A stretch of DNA of 64,000 bases, taken from contig JAFYSP010000025.1 in the NCBI GenBank assembly GCA_017559305.1, positions 1 to 64,000 of the forward strand, given 5' to 3'. Position numbers and translations under genes: made by a program. The notes below the pieces were generated by a model. The model worked only from the letters and a program-made list of their open reading frames with translations, did not search any database and had not been told where the DNA came from. The number at the start of each line of letters is the position of its first letter. The stretch's first letter is position 1. This DNA comes from Clostridia bacterium. Its GTDB lineage: Bacteria > Bacillota > Clostridia > Oscillospirales > Acutalibacteraceae. Positions 24,635 to 33,843 of this stretch are shown here, in pieces.

Positions 24635-27415
24635 ATGGATTACAACAAAACTCTTAACCTGCCCGTAACCGAATTCCCCATGCGCGCAGGTTTGCCGACC
24701 CGTGAGCCTGAAGCTCTCAAAAAATGGCAGGACAATAACACTTACGAAGAGCTTATGAAGAAAAACGAGGGCAATCCCTTGTACGTTCTTCACGATGGCC
24801 CTCCTTATGCAAACGGCATAATTCACATGGGCACAGCGCTTAATAAATCTCTTAAGGATTTCGTTTTGAGATATAAGAATATGACCGGATTCAAGGCGCC
24901 TTACGTCCCCGGTTATGATACACATGGACTTCCTACCGAACTTAAAGCACGTAAAAAAGCAGGTATGGAATCTTCAGAACAGGTTTCTGCTCTTGAACTC
25001 CGTAAAATCTGCCGCGAATTTGCAGAAGGCTTTGCACATAGCCAAAGAGTTCAGTTTGAAAGACTCGGAATACTTGGCGAGTGGGATAACCCATACGTAA
25101 CTATGCGTAACGGATACGTTGCGAAGCAGGTTGAAGTTTTTGGCAAAATGGCAGAAAAAGGCTATATCTATAAAGGTCTTAAACCTGTTTATTGGTGCCC
25201 CGAATGTCAGACTGCTCTTGCAGAGGCAGAGGTTGAATACGGAAACGATGCTTGCTACTCAATCTATGTAAAATTCCCCGTCAAAGAGGATGCAGGAAAA
25301 CTCGCCGCTCTCGGCGCTGACCTTTCCAAAACCTATTTCGTAATCTGGACAACTACTACCTGGACTTTACCCGGCAACCTTGCTATATGCGTAGGACCTT
25401 CTTATACCTATGCACTTGTAAAAGCAGGTGACGAGTATTACGTAATGGCTGAAGAACTTGCGGCAACCGCACTTGCAGCAGCAGACATCACAGATTATGA
25501 AATTGTTGGCACTATCAAGGGAAGCGAACTTGAATATATGGTTGCTCGCCATCCCTTTATGGATAGAGATTCTCTTATTATCGTTGGCGACCACGTAACA
25601 CTTGAAAGTGGTACAGGTTGCGTTCATACCGCTCCCGGTCACGGTGTAGAAGACTTTGAAGTCTGCCGTAACTATCCCGAAATCGGTATGGTAGTTCCCG
25701 TTGACAGCAAGGGTGTTATGACCGCTGAAGCAGGAGAATTCCAAGGACTTAAAACAGACGATGCAAATAAAGCAATAGCAAAGCGCCTTGAAGCAGACGG
25801 CACACTCTTTGCTATCGAAAAAATCATCCACCAGTATCCTCACTGCTGGAGATGTAAATCTCCCATCCTTTTCAGAGCAACTGAACAGTGGTTCTGCTCC
25901 ATCAAGGACTTTACCGATGAAGCAGTAAAGGCTATCGAATCTGTCGAGTGGGTTCCCGGTTGGGGTGAAGACCGTATCAAGAATATGGTTCGCGACCGTA
26001 GTGACTGGTGTATTTCCCGTCAGCGTACATGGGGTGTTCCGATTCCGATTCTTTACTGTAAAGATTGCGGCAAGGAACTCATCACTCCCGAAAGCATCAA
26101 GTTTATAGCTGACCTTTTCAGAGAAAAGGGCGCAGACGCTTGGTATGAACTCGATGAGAAATTCCTTCTCCCTGAGGGCACAAAGTGCTCTTGCGGATGC
26201 TCTGAATTCATTAAAGAAACCGATATTATGGACGTTTGGTTCGATTCAGGCGTATCTCATGCGGCTGTTTGCGGCGAAAGAGATTATCTGCGTGAACCTG
26301 CAGACCTTTATTTAGAGGGTGCCGACCAGTACAGAGGTTGGTTCCAGTCATCACTTCTCACAAGTGTTGCTTGTGGTGACGGTGCACCTTATAAAACAGT
26401 TGTAACTCACGGTTGGGTTGTTGACGGAGAAGGCAAGAAGATGTCTAAATCTCTCGGTAACACAATCAACCCTGATGATATCATTAATGAGTACGGCGCT
26501 GACATTCTTCGCCTTTGGGTTGCATCTTCCGATTATCACGCTGATATAAGAGTTTCAAAGGATATCTTGAAACAACTCAGCGAGGTTTACAGAAAGATAA
26601 GAAATACCGCAAGATTTATTCTCGGTAACCTTAATGATTTCAATCCCGATACCGATATGGTTGATGAATCTTTGTATACTGATATCGACAGATACGCCCT
26701 TATGAGAATGAACAGTGTTGTAGAGGAGTGCCGAAAGGCTTATGATTCCTTCTCATACCACCTCATTTTCCATGCAGTGCATAACTTCTGCGTTCTCGAT
26801 ATGTCAAACTTCTATCTTGACGTTATCAAGGATAGACTTTATATCGAAAAACCCGATTCTGCAAGCCGCAGAGCTGCTCAGAGCGCAATGTATGTAATTC
26901 TTGATAAACTCACTCGCCTTATCGCTCCTATCCTTGCTTACACTTCTGATGAAATCTGGCAGTTTATGCCTCATAAGTCAAGTGACGATAAGAGAAACGT
27001 AATCTTTAATTCAATGCCTGAGGCTGAAGGTAATGCCGATGCTGAACTTATCGCTCGTTGGGATAGAATTCACGAAATCCGTGATGACGTTAAGAAGGCG
27101 CTCGAAAATGCCCGTACCGCAAAGGTTATCGGAGCATCTCTTGAAGCAGAGGTCACACTCTATGCTACAGGCGAAAACAAGGCGTTTATCGACTCTGTTG
27201 CAGATGCACTTAAGGATGTGTTCATCGTTTCTGCCGTCAACGTAGTTGATGGAGAGGGCGGAGAACTTGTAGGAGAAACAGGTGTCGGTGTCACGGTAAA
27301 ACACGCAAGCGGTCATAAGTGTGAGCGCTGCTGGTCTTACTCCGATACAGTAGGCACAGTTTCCGATCATCCTACAATTTGTGCTCGTTGCGCAGCGGTT
27401 GTAGCGGATAAATAA
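24635..27415 (+). CDS. ileS: Isoleucyl-tRNA synthetase
   Basis: The 926-residue class I synthetase has H-M-G-T (HIGH motif) in G-P-P-Y-A-N-G-I-I-H-M-G-T, the editing CP1 domain (T-T-T-W-T-L-P-G-N, H-T-A-P-G-H-G-V-E-D-F), and K-M-S-K-S near residue 600. A C-terminal zinc site (C-E-R-C, C-A-R-C) is also present. It charges tRNA-Ile. SD AAGGAG is 12 bases from the ATG. No T-box leader is visible, unlike many Firmicutes ileS genes, as expected for a gene inside an operon. A GC-rich hairpin without T run follows at 27428-27447. Confidence 0.98.
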   Translation: MDYNKTLNLPVTEFPMRAGLPTREPEALKKWQDNNTYEELMKKNEGNPLYVLHDGPPYANGIIHMGTALNKSLKDFVLRYKNMTGFKAPYVPGYDTHGLPTELKARKKAGMESSEQVSALELRKICREFAEGFAHSQRVQFERLGILGEWDNPYVTMRNGYVAKQVEVFGKMAEKGYIYKGLKPVYWCPECQTALAEAEVEYGNDACYSIYVKFPVKEDAGKLAALGADLSKTYFVIWTTTTWTLPGNLAICVGPSYTYALVKAGDEYYVMAEELAATALAAADITDYEIVGTIKGSELEYMVARHPFMDRDSLIIVGDHVTLESGTGCVHTAPGHGVEDFEVCRNYPEIGMVVPVDSKGVMTAEAGEFQGLKTDDANKAIAKRLEADGTLFAIEKIIHQYPHCWRCKSPILFRATEQWFCSIKDFTDEAVKAIESVEWVPGWGEDRIKNMVRDRSDWCISRQRTWGVPIPILYCKDCGKELITPESIKFIADLFREKGADAWYELDEKFLLPEGTKCSCGCSEFIKETDIMDVWFDSGVSHAAVCGERDYLREPADLYLEGADQYRGWFQSSLLTSVACGDGAPYKTVVTHGWVVDGEGKKMSKSLGNTINPDDIINEYGADILRLWVASSDYHADIRVSKDILKQLSEVYRKIRNTARFILGNLNDFNPDTDMVDESLYTDIDRYALMRMNSVVEECRKAYDSFSYHLIFHAVHNFCVLDMSNFYLDVIKDRLYIEKPDSASRRAAQSAMYVILDKLTRLIAPILAYTSDEIWQFMPHKSSDDKRNVIFNSMPEAEGNADAELIARWDRIHEIRDDVKKALENARTAKVIGASLEAEVTLYATGENKAFIDSVADALKDVFIVSAVNVVDGEGGELVGETGVGVTVKHASGHKCERCWSYSDTVGTVSDHPTICARCAAVVADK

Positions 27416-27487
27416 TCAATTATGTGCGGCGGAGTTTTTACTTCGCCGCAGTTGAACTTTAATTTATAGTGCGAAAGGGAAAACCTT

Positions 27488-28003
27488 ATGACTTATATTT
27501 TAGCACTTGTAGTTGCCGCATTAGTTGTGGTAGCAGACCAGATAACAAAACTTTTGATTGTTGCAAATCTTAATAGCGAGAGTTGTATTTCGGTGTTTGG
27601 CGGACTTTTCAATATCCGCTTCGTAGAAAACAGCGGCGCCGCTTGGAGCATTTTAGAGGGAAAAACCTGGTTGCTCGTAGCCATCAGTCTTGTTATTATG
27701 GCGATTTGTGTGTTTATGCTCGTTAAAAAGACCTATGGCAGCAAATTGATGTTCTGGGCTGTAAGTTTGGTACTTGCAGGCGGTGTCGGTAATCTTATCG
27801 ACCGTGTATTCCGTAGCGGCAGAGTGGTTGACTTTATCGAGTTCGGCTTTGTTGATTTTCCTGTGTTTAACGTTGCAGATATTGCAGTCTGCACAGGCGC
27901 AGGACTTATCTTTTTGCTCTTTGTAATCGAGGAAATATCCGATTATAAAAAGTCAAAAGCCGCAAAACTCCCCGAAACCCAAGAAAGCGAAGAAACCAAA
28001 TAA
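27488..28003 (+). CDS. lspA: Lipoprotein signal peptidase (signal peptidase II)
   Basis: The 171-residue membrane protein has four TM segments and the two catalytic Asp motifs (N-L-I-D-R and F-N-V-A-D) of LspA, with V-A-D-Q-I-T-K and N-S-G-A-A near the N-terminus. It cleaves prolipoproteins ahead of the lipidated Cys; a candidate substrate in this window is the FN3 lipoprotein at 58114. The stop codon overlaps the rluD start (TAATG). Confidence 0.96.
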   Translation: MTYILALVVAALVVVADQITKLLIVANLNSESCISVFGGLFNIRFVENSGAAWSILEGKTWLLVAISLVIMAICVFMLVKKTYGSKLMFWAVSLVLAGGVGNLIDRVFRSGRVVDFIEFGFVDFPVFNVADIAVCTGAGLIFLLFVIEEISDYKKSKAAKLPETQESEETK

Positions 28004-28908
28004 TGAATGTTGTGACATTCGTGTATGAGGGCGACGGCGATAGGGCAGACGTAGTAATTTCTGCCGAACTTGGTATAACAAGGTCAAACGCCGCAAAACT
28101 CATTGAAGATGGCAACGCTAAAAAGGGCGAAGCCCAACTAAAGAAAAATACAAAGATTGAAAAGGGCGCTGTAATTACCGTATCAATGCCTGATGCGGTG
28201 CCTCTTGATGTTGCTGCCGAGAATATCCCCCTCGAAATAATATACGAGGATTCGGATTTGCTCGTTGTAAATAAACCAAAAGGTATGGTTGTACACCCCG
28301 CACCGGGTAATTACAACGGAACGCTTGTAAATGCTCTGATGTACCATTGCGGTGACTCTCTTTCGGGGATAAACGGCGTTATGCGTCCCGGAATTTTGCA
28401 CCGAATTGATAAAAATACGAGCGGTCTTTTAATGGTGGCAAAAAATGATGTGTCGCACAATTTTCTTGCCGAACAAATAAAGGAACATTCCTTTACCCGT
28501 GTTTATCACGCCGTGGTTTACGGTACCCCAAAAAATCAAGAGGGATATATCGAAGCACCTATCGACCGCCACCCTGTAAAAAGAAAACAAATGGCAATAG
28601 TGGCAGGGGGCAGAGAGGCAAAAACCTACTATAAAGTTTTATCCTCAAATAACGGATTTTCCCATATTGAACTAAAACTTTTCACAGGCAGAACCCATCA
28701 GATAAGAGTGCATATGGCTCATATCGGCCATGCGGTTGCGGGAGACGAGGTTTACGGACCGAAAAAGGTTATAACAAAACTCGGAGGTCAGTGCCTTCAT
28801 GCCAAAAAACTCGGCTTTGTTCACCCTGCAACAAAAGAATATATGGAGTTTGATTCAAAACTTCCGGATTATTTTGAGAACTTCCTCAAAGCAAACGAAC
28901 TGGAGTAA
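28003..28908 (+). CDS. rluD: RluA/RluD family 23S rRNA pseudouridine synthase
   Basis: The 301-residue protein has an N-terminal S4 RNA-binding domain (residues 10-75) and the RluA-type catalytic domain with H-R-I-D-K-N-T-S-G-L-L (catalytic Asp), V-V-N-K-P-K-G-M-V-V-H-P and G-R-T-H-Q-I-R-V-H. It isomerises uridines in 23S rRNA, probably at the RluD positions. Coupling with lspA is the common Firmicutes arrangement. Confidence 0.94.
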   Translation: MNVVTFVYEGDGDRADVVISAELGITRSNAAKLIEDGNAKKGEAQLKKNTKIEKGAVITVSMPDAVPLDVAAENIPLEIIYEDSDLLVVNKPKGMVVHPAPGNYNGTLVNALMYHCGDSLSGINGVMRPGILHRIDKNTSGLLMVAKNDVSHNFLAEQIKEHSFTRVYHAVVYGTPKNQEGYIEAPIDRHPVKRKQMAIVAGGREAKTYYKVLSSNNGFSHIELKLFTGRTHQIRVHMAHIGHAVAGDEVYGPKKVITKLGGQCLHAKKLGFVHPATKEYMEFDSKLPDYFENFLKANELE

Positions 28909-28911
28909 AAT

Positions 28912-29736
28912 ATGAAGAAATTTGAGGGTTGTTTACTGCTGACCGACGTTGATAACACCTTGGTCGCAAACGGTTACATAAACCCTGATACAATAGATAA
29001 AATCAAATATTTCACCCGAAACGGCGGAAAGTTCACTTTGGCAACGGGCAGAACCTTCGGCGGCACTACTCACGTTGTAAGTCAGGGATTTGTAAACGCT
29101 CCCGTGCTTTGCTGTAACGGTGGTACGATATTTGATTTTGAAAAGGGTGAAGCGGTTTACAGAAAAAACCTTCTCCCAACGGACAAAGAAAGAATAGTAG
29201 AAATTTTAGATAGGTTTTCGAATGTTTCTGCCGAGGTTCAGGATGGCGATGACGTTTATCTTGTAAATGACGGCGAGGCAATGCGTTGGCATTTGGAGTA
29301 TGAGAATATTCCTTTGAAACTTGAAAAAGCGAAGAACCTACTCGGCATCCCGTGGCATAAAGCGATCTTTGGCTCAAAGGATATGAATGAACTGAAAGCC
29401 ATTGAAGAATATGCCAAAACAGTTGCTTTTGATAACGTAAGAGTTTTATATACGAGTTCGGGACTCGGTGTTGAATACCTTGAGTTTCATCCGATGGAAT
29501 CCACAAAATCTCAAGGTGCCGAGGTGCTCAAAAATCTTCTCGGTTGCACGAAACTTTATACAATCGGTGACTATTTTAACGATATAGATATGCTCGAATC
29601 GGGTGACGTTTCGGCCTGTGTTACAGATGCACCCGATGAGGTTAAAAAAGTATCAGATTATATAGTTTGCTCGGCGCGAGAGGGTGCTGTCGGCGAATTT
29701 ATAGATATAATAGAAAGGTTGGAATCATCAAAATGA
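28912..29736 (+). CDS. HAD-family (Cof-type) phosphatase
   Basis: The 274-residue protein is a HAD type IIB hydrolase: motif I L-T-D-V-D-N-T-L-V, motif II A-T-G-R-T, and motif IV I-G-D-Y-F-N-D-I-D-M-L. Such enzymes dephosphorylate sugar phosphates, flavin or PLP-related compounds; the substrate is not evident. The stop overlaps the transketolase start (ATGA). Confidence 0.9.
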   Translation: MKKFEGCLLLTDVDNTLVANGYINPDTIDKIKYFTRNGGKFTLATGRTFGGTTHVVSQGFVNAPVLCCNGGTIFDFEKGEAVYRKNLLPTDKERIVEILDRFSNVSAEVQDGDDVYLVNDGEAMRWHLEYENIPLKLEKAKNLLGIPWHKAIFGSKDMNELKAIEEYAKTVAFDNVRVLYTSSGLGVEYLEFHPMESTKSQGAEVLKNLLGCTKLYTIGDYFNDIDMLESGDVSACVTDAPDEVKKVSDYIVCSAREGAVGEFIDIIERLESSK

Positions 29737-30569
29737 CAGAAATTCAGAAAAAAGAATTGATGAAGGTGGCAACAAGTGTTCGAATGAGCATTATAGAAGC
29801 CACCCATGCCGCTAAATCGGGACATCCGGGCGGCTCACTCTCATCGGCAGATATGGCAACGTATCTCTATTTTTCGAGAATGAATATTGACCCCGAAAAT
29901 CCTAAAGACCCAAATCGTGACAGATTTGTTCTTTCAAAAGGACATGCCGCACCTTTGCTTTACTCGGTGCTCGCACATAGAGGCTTCTTTCCAACCGAAG
30001 AATTACTTAAACTTCGTAAACCCGGCTCTTTCTTGCAGGGTCACCCCGATATGAAACATACCCCCGGCGTTGATATGTCAACCGGTTCGCTCGGTCAGGG
30101 CATTTCTGCCGCTTGCGGTATGGCTCTCGCCGCAAAACTTGATAACAAGGATTATCACGTTTACACAATTCTCGGTGACGGCGAAAGTGAAGAAGGTCAG
30201 GTATGGGAGGCAGCAATGTTTGCCGCCGCTAAAAACCTTGATAACCTCACCGTAATCGTTGACTGGAACAATCTTCAGATTGACGGTACTATAGAGGAAG
30301 TTAACTCACCTCTGCCTTTCGATAAGAAATTCGAGGCGTTCAACTTCAACGTAGTGGTAATTGACGGACACAACTTTGATGAAATTGAAAAGGCAATCGA
30401 AATTGCCGATAATACAAAAGGCAGACCTACTGCAATTATTATGAAAACAGTTAAGGGTAAGGGCGTTTCCTTTATGGAAAATCAAATCAATTGGCACGGT
30501 AGCGCCCCCAATGACGAGCAGTGCGAGATGGCTCTTGCAGAACTTCGCGCAACGCTTGAAAGTTTATAA
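29733..30569 (+). CDS. Transketolase, N-terminal subunit
   Basis: The 278-residue protein is the thiamine-diphosphate-binding half of a split transketolase: K-S-G-H-P-G-G-S-L-S-S, then G-D-G-E-S-E-E-G-Q-V-W-E-A with the G-D-G ThDP/metal motif. It works with the subunit encoded 12 bases downstream in the non-oxidative pentose phosphate pathway. The start at 29733 overlaps the HAD stop; its SD is GAAAGG. Split transketolases are usual in Clostridia. Confidence 0.95.
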   Translation: MTEIQKKELMKVATSVRMSIIEATHAAKSGHPGGSLSSADMATYLYFSRMNIDPENPKDPNRDRFVLSKGHAAPLLYSVLAHRGFFPTEELLKLRKPGSFLQGHPDMKHTPGVDMSTGSLGQGISAACGMALAAKLDNKDYHVYTILGDGESEEGQVWEAAMFAAAKNLDNLTVIVDWNNLQIDGTIEEVNSPLPFDKKFEAFNFNVVVIDGHNFDEIEKAIEIADNTKGRPTAIIMKTVKGKGVSFMENQINWHGSAPNDEQCEMALAELRATLESL

Positions 30570-30581
30570 GGAGGTAGCAAA

Positions 30582-31526
30582 ATGTCAGACGTAATTAAAG
30601 TTGCAACCCGCGATTCTTACGGTAAAGCACTTGTAGAACTCGCAGATGCAGGAAAAGATTTTGTTGTTGTTGATGCCGACCTTGCCGCCGCCACCAAAAC
30701 AGGTACGTTTAAGAAAGCATATCCCGATAAGTTTATTGATATCGGTATTGCCGAGCAGAATATGATTGGTATTGCCGCAGGTATAGCATCTACAGGAAAA
30801 CCTGTTTTCGCTTCTTCGTTTGCTATGTTTGCCGCAGGCAGAGCATTTGAACAAATCAGAAACTCTGTAGGTTACCCTCATCTTAACGTTAAGGTCTGCG
30901 CAACACACGCAGGTATTTCAGTCGGTGAAGACGGCGCAACCCATCAGTGTAACGAGGATATTGCTCTTATGCGAGTAATCCCCGGAATGACCGTTATCAA
31001 CCCTGCTGACGATACCGAAACCAAACAGGCAATCAAGGCAGCTTTTGAGATTGACGGTCCCGTTTATGTCCGACTCGGACGTCTTGCAGTTCCCGTTATT
31101 TTTGATGAGAATTATAAATTCGAAATAGGTAAGGGCGTAGAACTCGTAAGCGGTAACGACGTAACAATCGTAGCCACGGGCCTTATGGTACACGAGGCAC
31201 TCGCCGCCGCAGAAACCCTTAAATCAGAGGGTATCAGCGCTCGAGTAATCAATATCGCAACCATTAAACCTCTTGATGAAGAAATCATCATAAAAGCCGC
31301 AAAAGAAACAGGCGCTATCGTTGTTTGTGAGGAGCATTCGGTAATAGGCGGTCTTGGCTCGGCAGTAGCAGATACAGTGTCGGCTAATTGTCCTGTTCCA
31401 GTAATCAAGGTCGGCGTTGAGGACGTTTTCGGCAAATCAGGTCCTGCCGCTCAACTTCTTGATATTTTCGGACTTCGTGCTGAGAATATCGTTGAAAAAG
31501 TAAAACTTGCAATTTCTAAAAAGTAA
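30582..31526 (+). CDS. Transketolase, C-terminal subunit
   Basis: The 314-residue protein carries the pyrimidine-binding and C-terminal domains: D-I-G-I-A-E-Q-N-M-I-G-I-A-A-G with the catalytic Glu, then V-C-E-E-H-S-V-I-G-G-L-G. It completes the split transketolase. SD GGAGG is 7 bases from the ATG. The transcript ends at the terminator that follows. Confidence 0.95.
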   Translation: MSDVIKVATRDSYGKALVELADAGKDFVVVDADLAAATKTGTFKKAYPDKFIDIGIAEQNMIGIAAGIASTGKPVFASSFAMFAAGRAFEQIRNSVGYPHLNVKVCATHAGISVGEDGATHQCNEDIALMRVIPGMTVINPADDTETKQAIKAAFEIDGPVYVRLGRLAVPVIFDENYKFEIGKGVELVSGNDVTIVATGLMVHEALAAAETLKSEGISARVINIATIKPLDEEIIIKAAKETGAIVVCEEHSVIGGLGSAVADTVSANCPVPVIKVGVEDVFGKSGPAAQLLDIFGLRAENIVEKVKLAISKK

Positions 31527-31532
31527 TCAAAA

Positions 31533-31571
31533 ACCCTTCGCATTTTGTACATTTGCGAAGGGCTTTTTTTG
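31533..31571 (+). terminator. Terminator of the transketolase genes
   Basis: CCCTTCGCA, 10-base loop, TTGCGAAGGG, then CTTTTTTTG. Confidence 0.9.
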
Positions 31572-31605
31572 TGCATTTTTAAGGTCAAAAGTTGTCGAAA
31601 AACAG

Positions 31606-31634
31606 TTTACAATTTTATTGCAATATGGTATTAT
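31606..31634 (+). promoter_or_regulatory. Promoter of pyrR-uraA
   Basis: TTTACA, 17-base spacer, TATTAT, at the head of the attenuator leader. Confidence 0.6.
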
Positions 31635-31650
31635 ACTAACAGGAACTTTT

Positions 31651-31742
31651 AAGTGCGGTACAGAGAGACCCACAAGGTTACAATAACACAAAACACCTTG
31701 CGATTGCTCTGCCGGATTTATAAGTGGCAGAGCCGTTTTTTT
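31651..31742 (+). promoter_or_regulatory. PyrR-dependent transcription attenuator
   Basis: The leader holds the PyrR-recognition text CAGAGAGACCCACAAGG at 31661-31677. Its CAGAG can pair with CTCTG (31707-31711) and its CAAGG with CCTTG (31696-31700), forming an antiterminator. The alternative is the terminator GCTCTGCC/GGCAGAGC (31706-31733) followed by seven T. With UMP bound, PyrR should favour termination. This is the classical Firmicutes pyrimidine control element, immediately before pyrR. Confidence 0.85.
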
Positions 31743-31759
31743 GTAAAGGCAGGAAAGAA

Positions 31760-32299
31760 ATGAACTTCAAATCACAGATTATGGATGAGGCGGCAATGTT
31801 ACGTGCTCTTCGTCGAATTTCTCATGAGATAATTGAGAAAAATAATGGCTGTAAGGACGTCTGTTTAATAGGTGTGTGCCGCAGAGGTGTGCCTCTCGCT
31901 CAAAAGATTGCCTGCAATATTGCCGAGGTTGAGGGAAGCGAGGTCAAAGTCGGCTCACTCGATATCACTCTTTATAGAGATGACGTTACGGAAGCAAAAC
32001 CCGACCCCGAACTTCACGGAACAGATATAAACTTTGACGTTACGGGCAAAAAGATAGTCCTTGTTGATGATGTTCTATTCACTGGCAGAACAACGAGAGC
32101 CGCTATCGACGCTATTATGGCTCTTGGCCGCCCTGCATCTATTCAACTTGCGGTTTTGGTCGATAGAGGACATAGAGAACTTCCCATAAGGGGAGACTAT
32201 ATCGGCAAAAACGTTCCCACCTCAAGACAGGAACAGATTTCGGTTTGTATTCCGCCTTATGATGAGAGAACGTGCGTCGAACTTTATGAATTGGATTAA
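31760..32299 (+). CDS. pyrR: PyrR attenuator protein / uracil phosphoribosyltransferase
   Basis: The 179-residue protein belongs to the type I PRTase fold, with the PRPP motif [14 protein letters not shown] and C-R-R-G-V-P-L-A near residue 40. PyrR binds pyr mRNA leaders in a UMP-dependent way and has weak UPRTase activity. The start at 31760 follows AGGAAAG; earlier codons lie inside the terminator stem. It controls itself through the leader just upstream, and uraA as the second gene. Confidence 0.95.
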   Translation: MNFKSQIMDEAAMLRALRRISHEIIEKNNGCKDVCLIGVCRRGVPLAQKIACNIAEVEGSEVKVGSLDITLYRDDVTEAKPDPELHGTDINFDVTGKKIVLVDDVLFTGRTTRAAIDAIMALGRPASIQLAVLVDRGHRELPIRGDYIGKNVPTSRQEQISVCIPPYDERTCVELYELD

Positions 32300-32337
32300 A
32301 CACGGGTAATCGTGTTAAATAAATGGAGGAATTAAAA

Positions 32338-33732
32338 ATGAAACTAGTCTATGGCGTAAAAGACAGACCGAAGTTCGGTCAAATGATCGTTTTTGCATTC
32401 CAGCAGCTTCTCGCAATCATGGCAGCAACAATTACAGTGCCTATGATGGTAGGAAACGGAATGTCTATCCCCGCTGCACTTCTTGGTGCCGGTGTTGGTA
32501 CTTTTGTTTACCAACTTTTCACCAAGTTCCGCAGCCCTGTTTTCCTTGGATCGTCCTTTGCATTTATAGGACCTATGGCAGCAGCTTTTTCTGGCGCATC
32601 CACCTTTGGTATTGCCGAAACAAAGCTCGGCTATCTAGGTCTTGTTATCGGTGCGGTTCTTGCAGGTCTTGTTTATGTGGTTATTGCTATCGTTGTTAAA
32701 CTCGTTGGCATTAACTGGATCAACAAGCTTATGCCCGCAGCAGTTATAGGACCTACAGTTGCTCTTATCGGTCTTTCTCTCGCAGGAGCAGCTATAAATG
32801 ACGTATTTTTATACGCTCCCAAAGAAACCTTCGGTGTTTCCAGCTACTTTGTGATGCAACCTAATCTTTGGGCTTCCCTTATTTGCGGAATGGTAACCTT
32901 TGCGGTTGTTATTATCTGCTCGGTTTACGGAAAGAAAATGGTTAAACTTGTTCCTTTTATTATAGGAATCCTTGCGGGTTACGCAGTAGCTCTTATCTTC
33001 ACCGTTATAGGAATCAACACCGGCAATGACGCTCTTAAAGTTATCGACCTGAGCGTTTTTACTAACCTTCTTGAAAATGGAAAGGTTACATTAAATACTT
33101 TCTTGTCTGTTCCTGATCTTACATTTATTGAGGCGTTTAAGGGCATTAAAGATTTCCAGTGGAGCTATGTGGCTACTGTTGCAGTTGCTTTTGTTCCTGT
33201 TGCATTCGTTGTATTTGCTGAACACCTTGCAGACCACAAAAACCTTTCTTCTATCATTGAGAGCGACCTTCTTGAAGATCCCGGTCTTCACAGAACACTT
33301 CTCGGCGACGGTATCGGTTCTATCGCAGGCGCATTCTTCGGCGGTTGCCCAAACACAACCTACGGTGAGTCTGTCGGTTGCGTAGCTATCACAGGAAACG
33401 CTTCTGTTGCTACCATCACAACAACAGCGTTTATGGCATTTCTTATTTCTTTCCTTTCACCCTTTGTTGCCTTCCTTGATTCTATTCCCGGATGTGTAAT
33501 GGGCGGTGTTTGCATCACTCTTTACGGCTTTATTGCAGTATCCGGCCTTAAGATGATTCAGAAGGTTGATCTTGAAGATAACCGTAACCTCTTTACCGTA
33601 GCTGTTATTCTTATTACCGGTATCGGCGGAATGGCAATGAAGATTGGCAATATTTATATCACCAACACAGCTTGCTCTCTTGTTCTCGGTATAATTGTTA
33701 ATGTCGTTCTTAATCTTAAAAAGAAAGCTTAA
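32338..33732 (+). CDS. uraA: Uracil permease (NCS2 family)
   Basis: The 464-residue protein is a nucleobase:cation symporter-2 with about 12-14 membrane segments. It has the family motif region (V-A-F-V-V-F-A-E-H-L-A-D-H-K) and G-G-C-P-N-T-T-Y-G-E near residue 340. It imports uracil by proton symport. GGAGG lies 9 bases before the chosen ATG; an ATG 15 bases earlier overlaps this SD. Co-transcription with pyrR places it under PyrR attenuation. A small hairpin lies between the two genes. Confidence 0.95.
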   Translation: MKLVYGVKDRPKFGQMIVFAFQQLLAIMAATITVPMMVGNGMSIPAALLGAGVGTFVYQLFTKFRSPVFLGSSFAFIGPMAAAFSGASTFGIAETKLGYLGLVIGAVLAGLVYVVIAIVVKLVGINWINKLMPAAVIGPTVALIGLSLAGAAINDVFLYAPKETFGVSSYFVMQPNLWASLICGMVTFAVVIICSVYGKKMVKLVPFIIGILAGYAVALIFTVIGINTGNDALKVIDLSVFTNLLENGKVTLNTFLSVPDLTFIEAFKGIKDFQWSYVATVAVAFVPVAFVVFAEHLADHKNLSSIIESDLLEDPGLHRTLLGDGIGSIAGAFFGGCPNTTYGESVGCVAITGNASVATITTTAFMAFLISFLSPFVAFLDSIPGCVMGGVCITLYGFIAVSGLKMIQKVDLEDNRNLFTVAVILITGIGGMAMKIGNIYITNTACSLVLGIIVNVVLNLKKKA

Positions 33733-33748
33733 TTAAACCGAAATATCA

Positions 33749-33779
33749 AAAGGAACCGAGCAATCGGTTCCTTTTTTTC
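33749..33779 (+). terminator. Terminator of pyrR-uraA
   Basis: AAGGAACCGA, 4-base loop, TCGGTTCCTT, then T run. Confidence 0.92.
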
Positions 33780-33808
33780 TTGCAATATACCGAATAAGAT
33801 AATATAAT
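33780..33808 (+). promoter_or_regulatory. Promoter of mnmA
   Basis: TTGCAA, 17-base spacer, TATAAT, abutting the previous terminator. Confidence 0.7.
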
Positions 33809-33843
33809 ATATGTATAATAAACCGAAAGGGGTGTTTCGCAGT

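Noticed and set aside
25367..25843. Antisense frame inside ileS
   Set aside because: Shadow frame lacking SD and motifs.
27428..27447. Terminator between ileS and lspA
   Set aside because: GCGGCG/CGCCGC hairpin lacks a T run; kept only as a remark in the ileS entry.
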